A stretch of DNA of 28,486 nt, taken from Physcocola sp002396385 (GTDB lineage: Bacteria; Bacteroidota; Bacteroidia; Bacteroidales; Paludibacteraceae). Positions 1 through 9,000 of this stretch are shown piece after piece. Location: contig CAMNDM010000044.1 of NCBI GenBank assembly GCA_946535435.1, positions 1 through 28,486 on the forward strand. The letters are read 5' to 3'. How positions within the stretch are numbered: position 1 is the stretch's first letter; every line of letters begins with the position of its first letter. A program made the translations under genes and the position numbers. The notes beneath the pieces are model-generated. The model searched no databases, was not told where the DNA came from, and was given only the letters and a program-made list of their open reading frames with translations.

Positions 1-275
1 TCTACTTCCATAGCGACCACCTCGGTTCAACATCGTATCTGACCGACACGGCCGGAAACGTGAGCCAGTTCGTATGGTATGCGCCATACGGTGAATCGCT
101 GGTCGATGAGCATACCACTACTTACGAGAATCCGTTTAAGTTCAGCGGCAAGGAGCTCGATGACATCACAGGACTGTATAATCATGGGGCTCGGTCAAGA
201 AACCCGATATCAACGCTGTGGTATGGGGTGGATATTATTATATTTTCACGATTTTTTGTGTTAAAAACCATGTGA
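1..275 (+). pseudogene. Rhs/YD-repeat core C-terminus, partial and truncated
   Basis: The frame is open from base 3, so the gene begins left of the window. It shows the hallmark end of an RHS-associated core: HSDHLGST, WYAPYGE, then FSGKELDDITGLYNHGAR and the STLWYGVD block. In family members this block is normally followed by PLAxKY and a short NPxxxxDPxG segment, or by a variable toxin tip. Here coding continues for only 13 hydrophobic residues (IIIFSRFF...) and stops at 273-275, and the DNA becomes AT-rich right after the GVD codons near base 232. I read this as an Rhs remnant whose 3' end was lost or replaced. Whether the missing upstream part is intact cannot be seen. A functional protein with a shortened end is possible but less likely. 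Confidence 0.75.
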
Positions 276-322
276 ATATGAATTTGTACTTACTCAAAAT
301 TTATATTAGTAATATATTGTAT

Positions 323-2158
323 ATGCATAAGTTCGTTCTTCCCTTCTTTTTCTTGTGGTTGTCTGTAACAACTGCTTTTGCTGTTAAATTTGACATTGAA
401 GGTGTGAGTTATCATACCGACTGCAAAGGCGGTGTTAAGTCTGTTAAGGAAATAGATGGAAAGTCTGTCACGATTTCTTACTTCGATGTCGATGGCCGTT
501 TCCTCCATCGCGATCAGTTAGTCGACGGCAAACTGAATACCATTTCAAGTATGAAATACGATAAGATGGGAAATCCTGTGGAGTATAAAGAGGATGGCGA
601 CGTTACTATTTTAAAGTACAACAAACAGAACCTTTTATGCGCTATTGTAAAATATAAAGGAGGTGGCATAGAGGAGGTGGCGGAAAAACTCTACACTCCC
701 AAAGGTCTCGATTACAGACTTCTGCTCTTCAAAAGTACTGGCGAATACGATGTGATGGGTGAATTCGCATATGGTACTAATGGAAAGGTTACTGAATTAC
801 GAAGCTACAAATCCTATAGGAACGGTTGGCGTAAGACTGGACTCATAAAGAAAGAGTACTCCCAGAACAATGTCTTAAAAGCTGAATACTGGTACGATTT
901 CAAATGGGATACCGTTCCAGAACTCCACTACAAAAAATTCTTCAACAACGACGGGAAGGTGCTGATGGAATTGATGTGCAACAACGATGGTGTGGTGTAC
1001 GATTCTACTGTCTATGCCTACGACCAGTTGGGCAATTTGACTAAAAAATACAGGGTGGATGCCAAAGGTAGGGAGGTGTTGTTGACCAAGACCTACAAAT
1101 ATGACAAATACGGTAATCCTACGGAAATCAGTTCGGTTAGCGAGTCCGGTTTTTACTATTCCAACGTTGTAAAGTATGAATACGAATACTATCCTCAGAC
1201 TGACACGAAAAAATCGAAGCCTTCTTTCAAGGTGCTTGGCTACGGACCTACTGCCAAACTGGAGCAGAATGGAAATTGGGACCTGTCGTTTAAAACGTTG
1301 ACTGATTTGGCGGCCAAAGGCAATAAAGATGCGCAGTGCCGACTGGCCTTCTACTATAAAACTGGAACCGCAACAGAGGTGAATTATAGAAAAGCGGCTG
1401 AACTTTACAGGGCGGCTGCCGAAAAAGGCAGCGCTGAGGCGCAGTTCTTTTTAGGCGAATGTTTTCTGATGGGCTCTGGGGTTAGACAAAGTTTGGATGA
1501 TGCTGGTAAATGGTTTGCTTTGGCTGCTGAAAATGGATATGAAAAAGCCTGTTACCATGCTGGAATCTGTCTACAGGCGAGGGAAAGAAGGGCTGTTTCG
1601 GAAAAAGCTTTAGAGTACTTCAAAAAGTCGGCTGCTACGGGTTATCTGCCAGCTAAAAGAATCTTGCAGACAGTAGAGGATTATAAAAATAAACAAGCCG
1701 AAAAGGAAAAGGTGAAAAATCAGGATGGTGCGGTTCGTAAATCTATGCCGAAGGTGGAGGAGGCTGTGGAGGCTGTTGCTGCCGACTATGGTCCCTCTTT
1801 GAAAGTAACAGAAGAAGAATCTGTCAAAGATGACGATTATATTGCTTACAAGGTCGAGGAGAAAGCCAGTTACGTTGGCGGAAAAACTGCCTTCATGGAG
1901 TATTTGAGGAAGAATCTGACCTATCCACAGAAAGCCTTGGATGCGAACATTCAAGGAAGTGTCATCTTAACCTTTATTGTTAATAAAGACGGGTCAATTT
2001 CCGATATTAGTGTCGTCCGTTCTGTTGACCCTGATATCGACAAGGAAGCTGTCCGGTTGGTGAAGGGAATGAAAAACTGGAATCCGGGAAAGGTTCATAA
2101 CAAGCCTGTCCGCTCTAAATATACGCTGCCTATCCTTTTCAAAATAGATGCCCAATAA
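323..2158 (+). CDS. Secreted YD-like / Sel1-repeat protein with TonB C-terminal domain
   Basis: The protein has 611 residues from the chosen ATG, which begins a clear signal peptide (MHKFVLPFFFLWLSVTTAFA). Upstream ATG codons in frame (218, 278) would add residues overlapping the Rhs remnant and are less likely. Residues about 20-310 hold YD-like motifs (YDKMGNP, YDQLGNLT, YDKYGNPTE). Residues about 327-447 hold Sel1-like repeats, for example AAELYRAAAEKGSAEAQFFLGE and ALEYFKKSAATGYLPAKR. Residues about 517-611 match a TonB C-terminal domain: VGGKTAFMEYLRKNLTYP, then NKDGSISDISVVRSVDPDID and PVRSKYTLPILF. TonB domains transmit energy to outer-membrane receptors, and a TonB-dependent receptor gene follows 157 bp downstream. 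It lacks an obvious proline-rich spanning region, so a role as energiser of that receptor is only an inference. The combination of repeats is unusual. Confidence 0.8.
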   Translation: MHKFVLPFFFLWLSVTTAFAVKFDIEGVSYHTDCKGGVKSVKEIDGKSVTISYFDVDGRFLHRDQLVDGKLNTISSMKYDKMGNPVEYKEDGDVTILKYNKQNLLCAIVKYKGGGIEEVAEKLYTPKGLDYRLLLFKSTGEYDVMGEFAYGTNGKVTELRSYKSYRNGWRKTGLIKKEYSQNNVLKAEYWYDFKWDTVPELHYKKFFNNDGKVLMELMCNNDGVVYDSTVYAYDQLGNLTKKYRVDAKGREVLLTKTYKYDKYGNPTEISSVSESGFYYSNVVKYEYEYYPQTDTKKSKPSFKVLGYGPTAKLEQNGNWDLSFKTLTDLAAKGNKDAQCRLAFYYKTGTATEVNYRKAAELYRAAAEKGSAEAQFFLGECFLMGSGVRQSLDDAGKWFALAAENGYEKACYHAGICLQARERRAVSEKALEYFKKSAATGYLPAKRILQTVEDYKNKQAEKEKVKNQDGAVRKSMPKVEEAVEAVAADYGPSLKVTEEESVKDDDYIAYKVEEKASYVGGKTAFMEYLRKNLTYPQKALDANIQGSVILTFIVNKDGSISDISVVRSVDPDIDKEAVRLVKGMKNWNPGKVHNKPVRSKYTLPILFKIDAQ

Positions 2159-2287
2159 GGTTCTCCCTCCCGGCCTTTCTCCTCTTGCCTATGGTGGTGG
2201 CTTGGTGATAGCCTGCCTCATAAATAATGGGTATTTTCGCCTCCATTTTCCTCATTATTGATTATGTTTTCGGTGTTGCTGATGGCG

Positions 2288-2295
2288 TAATTTTG
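2288..2295 (+). promoter_or_regulatory. Candidate -7 promoter element for receptor operon
   Basis: TAATTTTG matches the Bacteroidota -7 consensus TAnnTTTG exactly and lies 20 bp before the receptor start codon. No good TTG or TTTG -33 element sits at the usual 17-20 bp spacing, so the site is moderate evidence. I saw no obvious cobalamin riboswitch in the 157-bp gap. Confidence 0.5.
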
Positions 2296-2315
2296 CAATC
2301 CGTAAAATGTAGATT

Positions 2316-4433
2316 ATGGATGTGAAAAAATTAGGCGTGTTGGCATTTGTGGCTGTGCCTGCAATGTTCAATACCAATGCTCAGAACACAGAGGAAGACA
2401 ATCTTACTGAATTAGATGAGTTTGTTATCGTTGGTCACGACGAAGTTCGGCAAATGCGTGAGGCTGCTATGCCTATTTCCGTCATTTCTGTCAAACAGCT
2501 CGAGGGTACTTCTACCAACATAAACGATGCTCTGGCCCGGACTACGGGCATAACGGTGCGCAATACGGGTGGCGTGGGTAGCGCCTCTAGAATATCGGTC
2601 CGAGGGCTCGAGGGGAAACGGATGGGTATTTACATCGATGAGGCTGCTATCGGGCAGCTTGGCGACTATATGTCGCTCAACGATGTGCCTACCGATATGA
2701 TTGAACGTATCGAGGTCTATAAGGGTATTGTTCCCTACCGTTTCGGTGGTTCGGCTTTGGGGGGCGCCGTCAACGTTGTCACAAAAGAATATCCGCCTGT
2801 CTATCTCGATGCTAGTTACGAAATAGCTTCTTTTAATACGCATAAACTAAGTTCGACGTTTAAACGCAACAATCGGAAAACTGGCCTACAGTTCGGCCTT
2901 GGCGGTGTCCTGACCTATTCCGACAACGATTATGAAATGAAATTGCAGAACCTCGACAACCGTGTGGTGAAACGTGACCACGACCAATTTAAAAAAGCTA
3001 TTGTGGGTGGGTCGCTTAAAGCTACCAAGTGGTATTTCGACGAGGCGAAACTGGAATTAATCTATATGGCGAACAAGGCTGAGATACAGGGTATCGATTT
3101 CGATATTCGTGAGGCCTATACACACGGACAAGCGGCCATTTCCGCCCTTACCCTTAAGAAAGACAATTTTTTGGCCGATGGACTTGACTTCGATTTTGAT
3201 GCCGGATATAGTTACGGTAGGAATGGTATGTATGATGCAGCCCCTTTCAGATACGATTGGGACGGAAACCGCTATAACGCTGTTTCTGCCTATGGTGGTG
3301 AGCAGGGAAATTATGCCTCTGACTCCGATAACCGTACGCACGACTTTACCTCTAAACTGAACTTGAACTACTTGCTGAATAAGTTCAACACTTTTAACCT
3401 TAATGTGTATGCTACACATACCCGGCAAAATCCGAAAAACGAATTAATGGACCGCTCGTTCGGATATGAGACCAACTTCCCTAGTCATATGTCAAGCCTG
3501 ACTGTCGGTTTCTCTTACGATTTGACGCTGTTTGACGGCAAATTTATGAGCGCTACCACCGTTAAAAACTTTAATTATTCCTCTAACACCAAGGTTTTGG
3601 AACAGTCTTTCGTTAATAATCCTACCGATATAAGCCTGAACCGTAATTATTGGGGAGGAAGTGAGTCGCTTCGCTATAAATTCAACAAGTTCCTGCTTGC
3701 CAAGGCTTCTTTCAGTTCTGAGGTGCGGATTCCTACTTCTGAAGAGTTGGTTGGCAACGGCTTTTCTATTCTGCCTGCAACTAACCTCGCTCCGGAGCGC
3801 TGCAACGGACTTAATGCCGGTGCTCTTTTCCACCGCAACAATAACTACGGTTTTGTCGAAATTGAAGCCAGCTATTTCTTGAACGAACTTCAGGATATGA
3901 TCCGCTACCAAGCCGATATGATTCCTTCAATGGCCCGTTATGCCAATTTCGGAACGGTTCGTACCAAGGGGGTTGAATTGGAATTTAAAGGCGATGTCGC
4001 TTCTTTCCTCTATCTCTATGCCAACGGTACCTATCAGGACCTGCGCGACCGCCGCAAACATGAAACGGGTTCCGATGCCGACAACCCGACTTACAACAAG
4101 CGTATGCCTAACATTCCCTACTTGCTCGCCAATGCTGGCATCGAGTTGCACAAGGAAAACCTTTTTGGTGGGAAGGGACACAACAGCCGGTTTTTGGTCG
4201 ATGCTTCTTACATCCACGAGTATTTCTACGACTTTGAAATGAGCAAATTCCAAGACCGTAAGATCCCGACTTCGCTTACATTTGATGCCGGTCTGGAACA
4301 CAGCATAAAGAACGATATGCTGACGTTCTCGTTTAAAGCCAAGAACATAACAGACAGAACAGTCTGTTCTGACCTGAACCGTCCGCTTCCTGGACGTAAT
4401 TTCGCCTTCAAAGTGAGGTATGTGATGAAGTAG
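2316..4433 (+). CDS. TonB-dependent outer-membrane receptor
   Basis: The protein has 705 residues, normal for siderophore- or vitamin-class receptors. A signal peptide ends near residue 22 (NTNA). A TonB-box-like segment LDEFVIVG follows at about 33-40. The plug domain (about 45-155) shows LEGTSTNINDALARTTGITV, SRISVRGLEGKR, MIERIEVYKGIVPYRFGG and LGGAVNVVT. The beta-barrel runs to the end, which closes with the typical GRNFAFKVRYVMK. There is no carboxypeptidase-like N-terminal domain, so it is not SusC-like. It is 35 bp upstream of a propeller-like lipoprotein gene on the same strand, so the two probably form one operon and one uptake system. The ligand is not shown by sequence; siderophore or corrinoid are the leading options from context. 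Confidence 0.93.
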   Translation: MDVKKLGVLAFVAVPAMFNTNAQNTEEDNLTELDEFVIVGHDEVRQMREAAMPISVISVKQLEGTSTNINDALARTTGITVRNTGGVGSASRISVRGLEGKRMGIYIDEAAIGQLGDYMSLNDVPTDMIERIEVYKGIVPYRFGGSALGGAVNVVTKEYPPVYLDASYEIASFNTHKLSSTFKRNNRKTGLQFGLGGVLTYSDNDYEMKLQNLDNRVVKRDHDQFKKAIVGGSLKATKWYFDEAKLELIYMANKAEIQGIDFDIREAYTHGQAAISALTLKKDNFLADGLDFDFDAGYSYGRNGMYDAAPFRYDWDGNRYNAVSAYGGEQGNYASDSDNRTHDFTSKLNLNYLLNKFNTFNLNVYATHTRQNPKNELMDRSFGYETNFPSHMSSLTVGFSYDLTLFDGKFMSATTVKNFNYSSNTKVLEQSFVNNPTDISLNRNYWGGSESLRYKFNKFLLAKASFSSEVRIPTSEELVGNGFSILPATNLAPERCNGLNAGALFHRNNNYGFVEIEASYFLNELQDMIRYQADMIPSMARYANFGTVRTKGVELEFKGDVASFLYLYANGTYQDLRDRRKHETGSDADNPTYNKRMPNIPYLLANAGIELHKENLFGGKGHNSRFLVDASYIHEYFYDFEMSKFQDRKIPTSLTFDAGLEHSIKNDMLTFSFKAKNITDRTVCSDLNRPLPGRNFAFKVRYVMK

Positions 4434-4468
4434 TGTGTCGCGTATAATCTGAAATAAATTACACATAG

Positions 4469-5689
4469 ATGAAAACGAAGTATTTATTATTAGCGTTTGC
4501 CCTCACAGGGCTTTTTACCAGTTGCGAGGATGAGGACGATGACAACTCCCAGCTTGCGGCGGGAAAGATTATTTTTTCCACAACTGTTACCAATCCGTCT
4601 GGCGACAGTGGCAGCGGATATTTACAGGCGGTCAGTTCTTTTAGCGGTGGTGTCAGCTACAACAACAAGAATGCCATCCCGCTTGGCTTTGGCTCTTATC
4701 CGTGTGTTTGCAAGAGCGGTAATATCTACGTTTTCCCCGACTATATGGGGGGAACTGAGTTGAAACTGAAACGCTATGTGCTGAACAGCGCCCAACAGCT
4801 TGAGCTGAAAGGCTCAATGCCCCTTCCCGCCAATTCGAGTGCGGCAATTGTTGTAGAGGCCAGTCCGGAGAAAGCCTATGTTTGTTGCCAGAGTTTGGAT
4901 TTGATTATAGCCTTCAACCCTAAAACGATGAAGGAACTCAACAGAATAGATGTTTCTTCTCTTCGCAACGATGGGGTTTCAGCCTATCCGGGTGCCATGT
5001 ATGTTCGGGACAACATTCTGTATGTAGCCTTAGAGCAGTACAATTCGCAATGGATGCCAACGGAGAATGCTATTGAAGTGGCACTCTACGATGTTACCGA
5101 TGACAGTTTCATTAAACGAATCCGTAATACCTCGCTCGGCATTTCTGGTCCGACTCGGCCTATCGACAACCAGTCTGTTTTTGAAGATGAGAATGGTGAC
5201 CTCTATATCAACTGTGTGGGCTCGTTCGGTTACATTCCGGGACTTGAGGCTGGTATTGCGCGGATAAAGAAAGGTGAAACGGATTTCGACGCAAGTTACA
5301 AATTCAATCTGACCAACACGAAGGTTGAAGGACTCCCATGCGACTACCTCAACATCTTGGCTAAGTGTCAGTATACGTCTAACGGTATGCTCTATGCCTA
5401 TGGCTACGCGACAGGGCTCGATCCGAATAACACTAATACCTTTACTGCTAGAACGGGCATCCCTGTTGTTGTTGACTTGCGTAATAAAACGGTTAAGGTT
5501 ATTGAGGGGCTTCCACGCTCAAATGGTCATGGTATTGCGATGGGCATCCACAAAGGTAAAATTGTCTATGGTTCGGCTAACGATGCCTATAACGGATTTT
5601 GTACGTATGACCCTGTCTCTGGCGCTGTCGAGAAGAAGGTGGTTACGGTTGAGGGATTCCCTTCCTTCTTTTACAGCTTCGATAACTGA
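4469..5689 (+). CDS. Surface beta-propeller-like lipoprotein partner of the TonB receptor (DUF4374/XusB- or BtuG-like)
   Basis: The protein has 406 residues. It opens with a lipoprotein signal (LTGLFTSC, Cys at 19) followed by an acidic stretch EDEDDDN, typical of surface-exported Bacteroidota lipoproteins. The rest has repeating strand-turn patterns such as KAYVCCQSLDLIIAFNPKTM, GDLYINCVGS and GKIVYGSANDAYNGFCTYDP, resembling a YncE-like propeller. GIARIKKGETDFD and VVVDLRNKTVK recall DUF4374 proteins such as XusB. Known partners of TonB-dependent receptors with this build are XusB (xenosiderophore) and BtuG (corrinoid), and I cannot separate them by eye. The gene is translated from the receptor's operon. 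The PepSY membrane protein that completes xus operons is absent downstream. Confidence 0.7.
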   Translation: MKTKYLLLAFALTGLFTSCEDEDDDNSQLAAGKIIFSTTVTNPSGDSGSGYLQAVSSFSGGVSYNNKNAIPLGFGSYPCVCKSGNIYVFPDYMGGTELKLKRYVLNSAQQLELKGSMPLPANSSAAIVVEASPEKAYVCCQSLDLIIAFNPKTMKELNRIDVSSLRNDGVSAYPGAMYVRDNILYVALEQYNSQWMPTENAIEVALYDVTDDSFIKRIRNTSLGISGPTRPIDNQSVFEDENGDLYINCVGSFGYIPGLEAGIARIKKGETDFDASYKFNLTNTKVEGLPCDYLNILAKCQYTSNGMLYAYGYATGLDPNNTNTFTARTGIPVVVDLRNKTVKVIEGLPRSNGHGIAMGIHKGKIVYGSANDAYNGFCTYDPVSGAVEKKVVTVEGFPSFFYSFDN

Positions 5690-5728
5690 TTCCCACACAC
5701 TATAGTTTGACATTCTTTATACGAAAGG

Positions 5729-5766
5729 CTTTGGGGGCGCTCTGCGGGCGCGCTCAAAGTTTTTTT
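5729..5766 (+). terminator. Rho-independent terminator after receptor/lipoprotein operon
   Basis: Arms 5729-5740 and 5748-5759 pair over about 12 bp, with one G-T pair and one mismatch and a GC-rich centre. The loop is 7 nt, and seven T residues follow (5760-5766). It lies 40 bp after the lipoprotein stop codon. Confidence 0.8.
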
Positions 5767-5981
5767 GTGCCCAAACCTCCCATTCCATTTTTTTGTCAAG
5801 TTTTAGTTAGGCGTCTTGTAGTGCATTTCCTCAGCCAATTGCCTGAGTTAAAATCTGTTTTTTACGATTCGTTCTATTTGTTTGTTTGGGGTAGTCTGGC
5901 TTTTTTGGGAGTCTTTGCTCCCATCGCTATCTTTTCAATTTTCTTTTTTTCGCATGTTCCTTTTTCTGCAGTATTTTAATG
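5767..5981. other. Intergenic stretch without a supported gene
   Basis: The 5690-6073 gap holds a terminator at its left end and a promoter at its right end. Between them the sequence is T-rich. A 90-residue open frame from 5707 reads through the terminator and is hydrophobic only because of T-rich codons, so I do not call it a gene. Nothing else is recognisable. Confidence 0.6.
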
Positions 5982-6010
5982 TTGAGAATAAAATTATTTT
6001 GTTAACTTTG
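5982..6010 (+). promoter_or_regulatory. Bacteroidota-type promoter of the T9SS cargo gene
   Basis: The -33 element TTG is at 5982-5984 and the -7 element TAACTTTG (consensus TAnnTTTG) is at 6003-6010, with an 18-bp spacer. Transcription would start near 6016, giving a leader of about 58 nt before the ATG at 6074. This is one of the clearest promoters in the window. Confidence 0.75.
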
Positions 6011-6073
6011 CGGTAAGTTATGTTAAATAATCAAAGTTTTTTAGTTAAACTTTACAATTTTTGAAGGGTTAAA

Positions 6074-9000
6074 ATGAATTATGAAGGAAAAAAGCCAGCC
6101 TTCTGTAATAGGGTAGTTGGGCTGTGCTTGTTGGTTTTAAGTTGCTTGTTTGCTCCAAGTAGGGCTTATGCTGTCTACAATGTTGTCTGGCAAGACGATT
6201 TCGGGGTGGTGGAAGATTCTGTTGTTAGAGACTTTGCCAATCCGAATATGTCCATGCCGGGTTATACATTGGCTGTCGATGGTGTGTATATGCGGGATAA
6301 TCATTATGCTATCATGAATAGCACAAAGTGGTCTTTTATTAGAAAAGGAGACAAAAATAAAAGGCAGAATTTTGCCCCAGGTGGTGACCATACTGGTAAT
6401 CCGAATGGCGCTATGCTTGTTGTGAACGGGGCTCCGAGAAAAGGTGTTGTATATGAATACAATGTAGAAACCAAGATGTGCGAAAAACGAAAGTATCGTT
6501 TCAGCATGTATTCGGCTCAAATTTCTGGCTCTCATCCTCCTGTATTCACGCTTCAAGTCCTTAATGTGAAGGATGCCAATAATCCGAAAATTTTGAAATC
6601 GTATGCAGTGCCTGGTGAGAATGTCCCTGAGTGGGGTGCAGCTGAAAAAGATGAAAACGGTGATGAATATCCACATTGGAAACAGAAATGGGGAAAGTCG
6701 TCTGTAGAATTTGTCCCTAATGCGGGGGACAAGATTCAAATCAGAATCTTAAATGATTGTAATGAGCCATCAGGTAATGACTTTGCCATCGATGACATTA
6801 TGTTGGAGCGTGATGACGAGAATACAGTTGAAAAACCGGCTATTGTTGCTAGTTCGTCTTCTTCTTGCAAACCTGTCTACTCGGTGAAAAATACGGGATT
6901 GCTTAAATCGTGGAAAAAGTTATACGACAAAATATACTTCCTATGGCAGTATTCTACCGACGACGGTTATACTTGGAAGACTATTTCTGGTGCCAGTGGG
7001 GTTGAAAAGACTTCTATGGAGCGTGAAAGGCCTAAGAAGGGCTCCGAGGTGTACAGGTTGGTTGTTACTGGTGGCAGCTCGGCTGCCGAGGCCCAGAAAA
7101 AGGCTGAGGATTTCGCTAAAAACGGTACGCTCCCCGATGAATGCGACTATTTCTCTGTTTCGGACATCATCTCGCAATTAGACGATAAACCTGCTCCTAA
7201 GGCTTCGGTTGGTATTGACTCTGAAGCTAAAAAAAGTCAAACGGCATACGATTGTTCTAAAATTGACCATGTTGTCAAATTGTTTGCCGATGGATGGGAG
7301 TCATATTTCCCAGGCTATGTCTTTATGTGGCAGTATTCTAGCAATGGTAAAACTTGGAAAGACTACTCCGTAAAGTCGAAATCGTTTGTCTTCGACGATT
7401 CGTTCGAGGGGCTTACCTATTTCCGCGCTATTCTGGCTACCGACAACGATGTCTTAAAGCAGGTGGCAAAGAATGGTAAGGCCGATAACGATTGTGCAAA
7501 ATACTATATCACCGATAAGGTGTCCATCGAGTGCCATATTCCGTGTCAGATTGCCAAGTTCAAACCTGCCAAGAGCGAACAGATTATTTGCTCTGACCAG
7601 AAAACGGCTGTCAATCTGTCGGCTATTCCTACCAACACTGCAAAAGTAGATAAACGCGAATGGTATGTTAAGTCTGACAATAAAAAGGGGTGGACGCTTT
7701 TGAAGTCTACGTCCGACAATAGCATTTCGGTTGATAATCCGGGCAGAACTTCGTGGTATGGCTTTGTTGCCAAATTCGATAACTGTGTGTCCGACACCAT
7801 TAAATTTAAGTTGACGGTAAATGAGGCTATCAAGCTAGACCAAATAAGCGACGTTTCGGTTTGTGAGGGGACTGATGTGGACTTGTCGGCCAAGGTGTTG
7901 TCGGGTTCGCCTACCACTTATATTTGGAATGAGAAGTCGTCTGCCAAAGCCGGCTATACGTTAAAAGAGGTTCAGAGCGACCAGCAGGTTTCGTTGTATG
8001 CTACCGATGACGTTTGTGTTTCCAACAAGTTGAAGATTGGTGTTAGTGTCGAGAAAAAGGCGGAGGTTACGCTCGGCAGTTTGCCGCCTGTTATATGCGA
8101 GGGCACGTCGGTCAACTTAGAGGCTAAGGCGAAACTTGGATCTGCCAATGCTTTCGCATGGAAGAGGAACGGGGTGCTTCTCAGCGACAAGGATTTGAAC
8201 TTGGTTGATGCGCCTACCGACGATGCAACCTACACCTTCAGCATTACCGGCGATAAGTGTCCGGTTATTGAAGAGTCTGTGGCTACGAAAGTGGAGCATA
8301 CGGCTACGCTTGCGTTGAGTGTGAGCGAGAGTGAGGTTTGCGAGGGGACCGAGGTGGTCCTTTCTGTTGCGGCTACTCATGCCCCTGCGCTAGTGTGGAA
8401 ACAGAAACTGGAAGGGGAGTCCGACTATAAGGTGATGGACGAATCGGGCGAGAAGGTGACTATTACAGCCTTACAAAATGCCGATTACCAGGTGTCGACC
8501 ACTGGCGAACTGGCGTGTGAGAGTGTTACGTCTAATCAGGTTAGTGTCGGTATCGAAAAAATTGCTGAAGTTGAACTCGAACCGCTTCCTGATGCCATTT
8601 GCGACGGTGCTTCGGTCAATTTGGTCGCCAACGCTTTGTTGTCTGATGCGAACTCTTTCGCTTGGTCGAGCGATGATGGCACGCTTATCTCCAATTCCGA
8701 ACTGAGCACTTCGGTTGTTCCTGCCGACGATGCCACTTACACGTTTACGGTTTATGGTGTTAAGTGTCCGGTTATTGAAAAAACGGTCAGCACTACTGTC
8801 GAGAAAAAGAAGGTGGTTGGCGTAGAGGCTTCCGAACCTGTTATTTGTCTTGGCTCTTCTGTCGTGCTGAAGTCTGACTATCCATATACCCCTGGCATTG
8901 TTTGGGAAAGCAAGGGGGTTGGCGACGCCGATTTCCAGTTGCTGGAATCGGGCAGTAACGAGGTGGTGCATGCGCCTTCGGTCAATACAGAATACCGTGT

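Noticed and set aside
2159..2315. Possible cobalamin riboswitch before the receptor gene.
   Set aside because: The gap is only 157 bp and I could not find the conserved B12-box pattern.
5707..5979. A 90-residue hydrophobic open frame after the lipoprotein gene, in the place where a PepSY permease might be.
   Set aside because: It reads through a clear terminator, its hydrophobicity comes from T-rich DNA, and it has no PepSY features.
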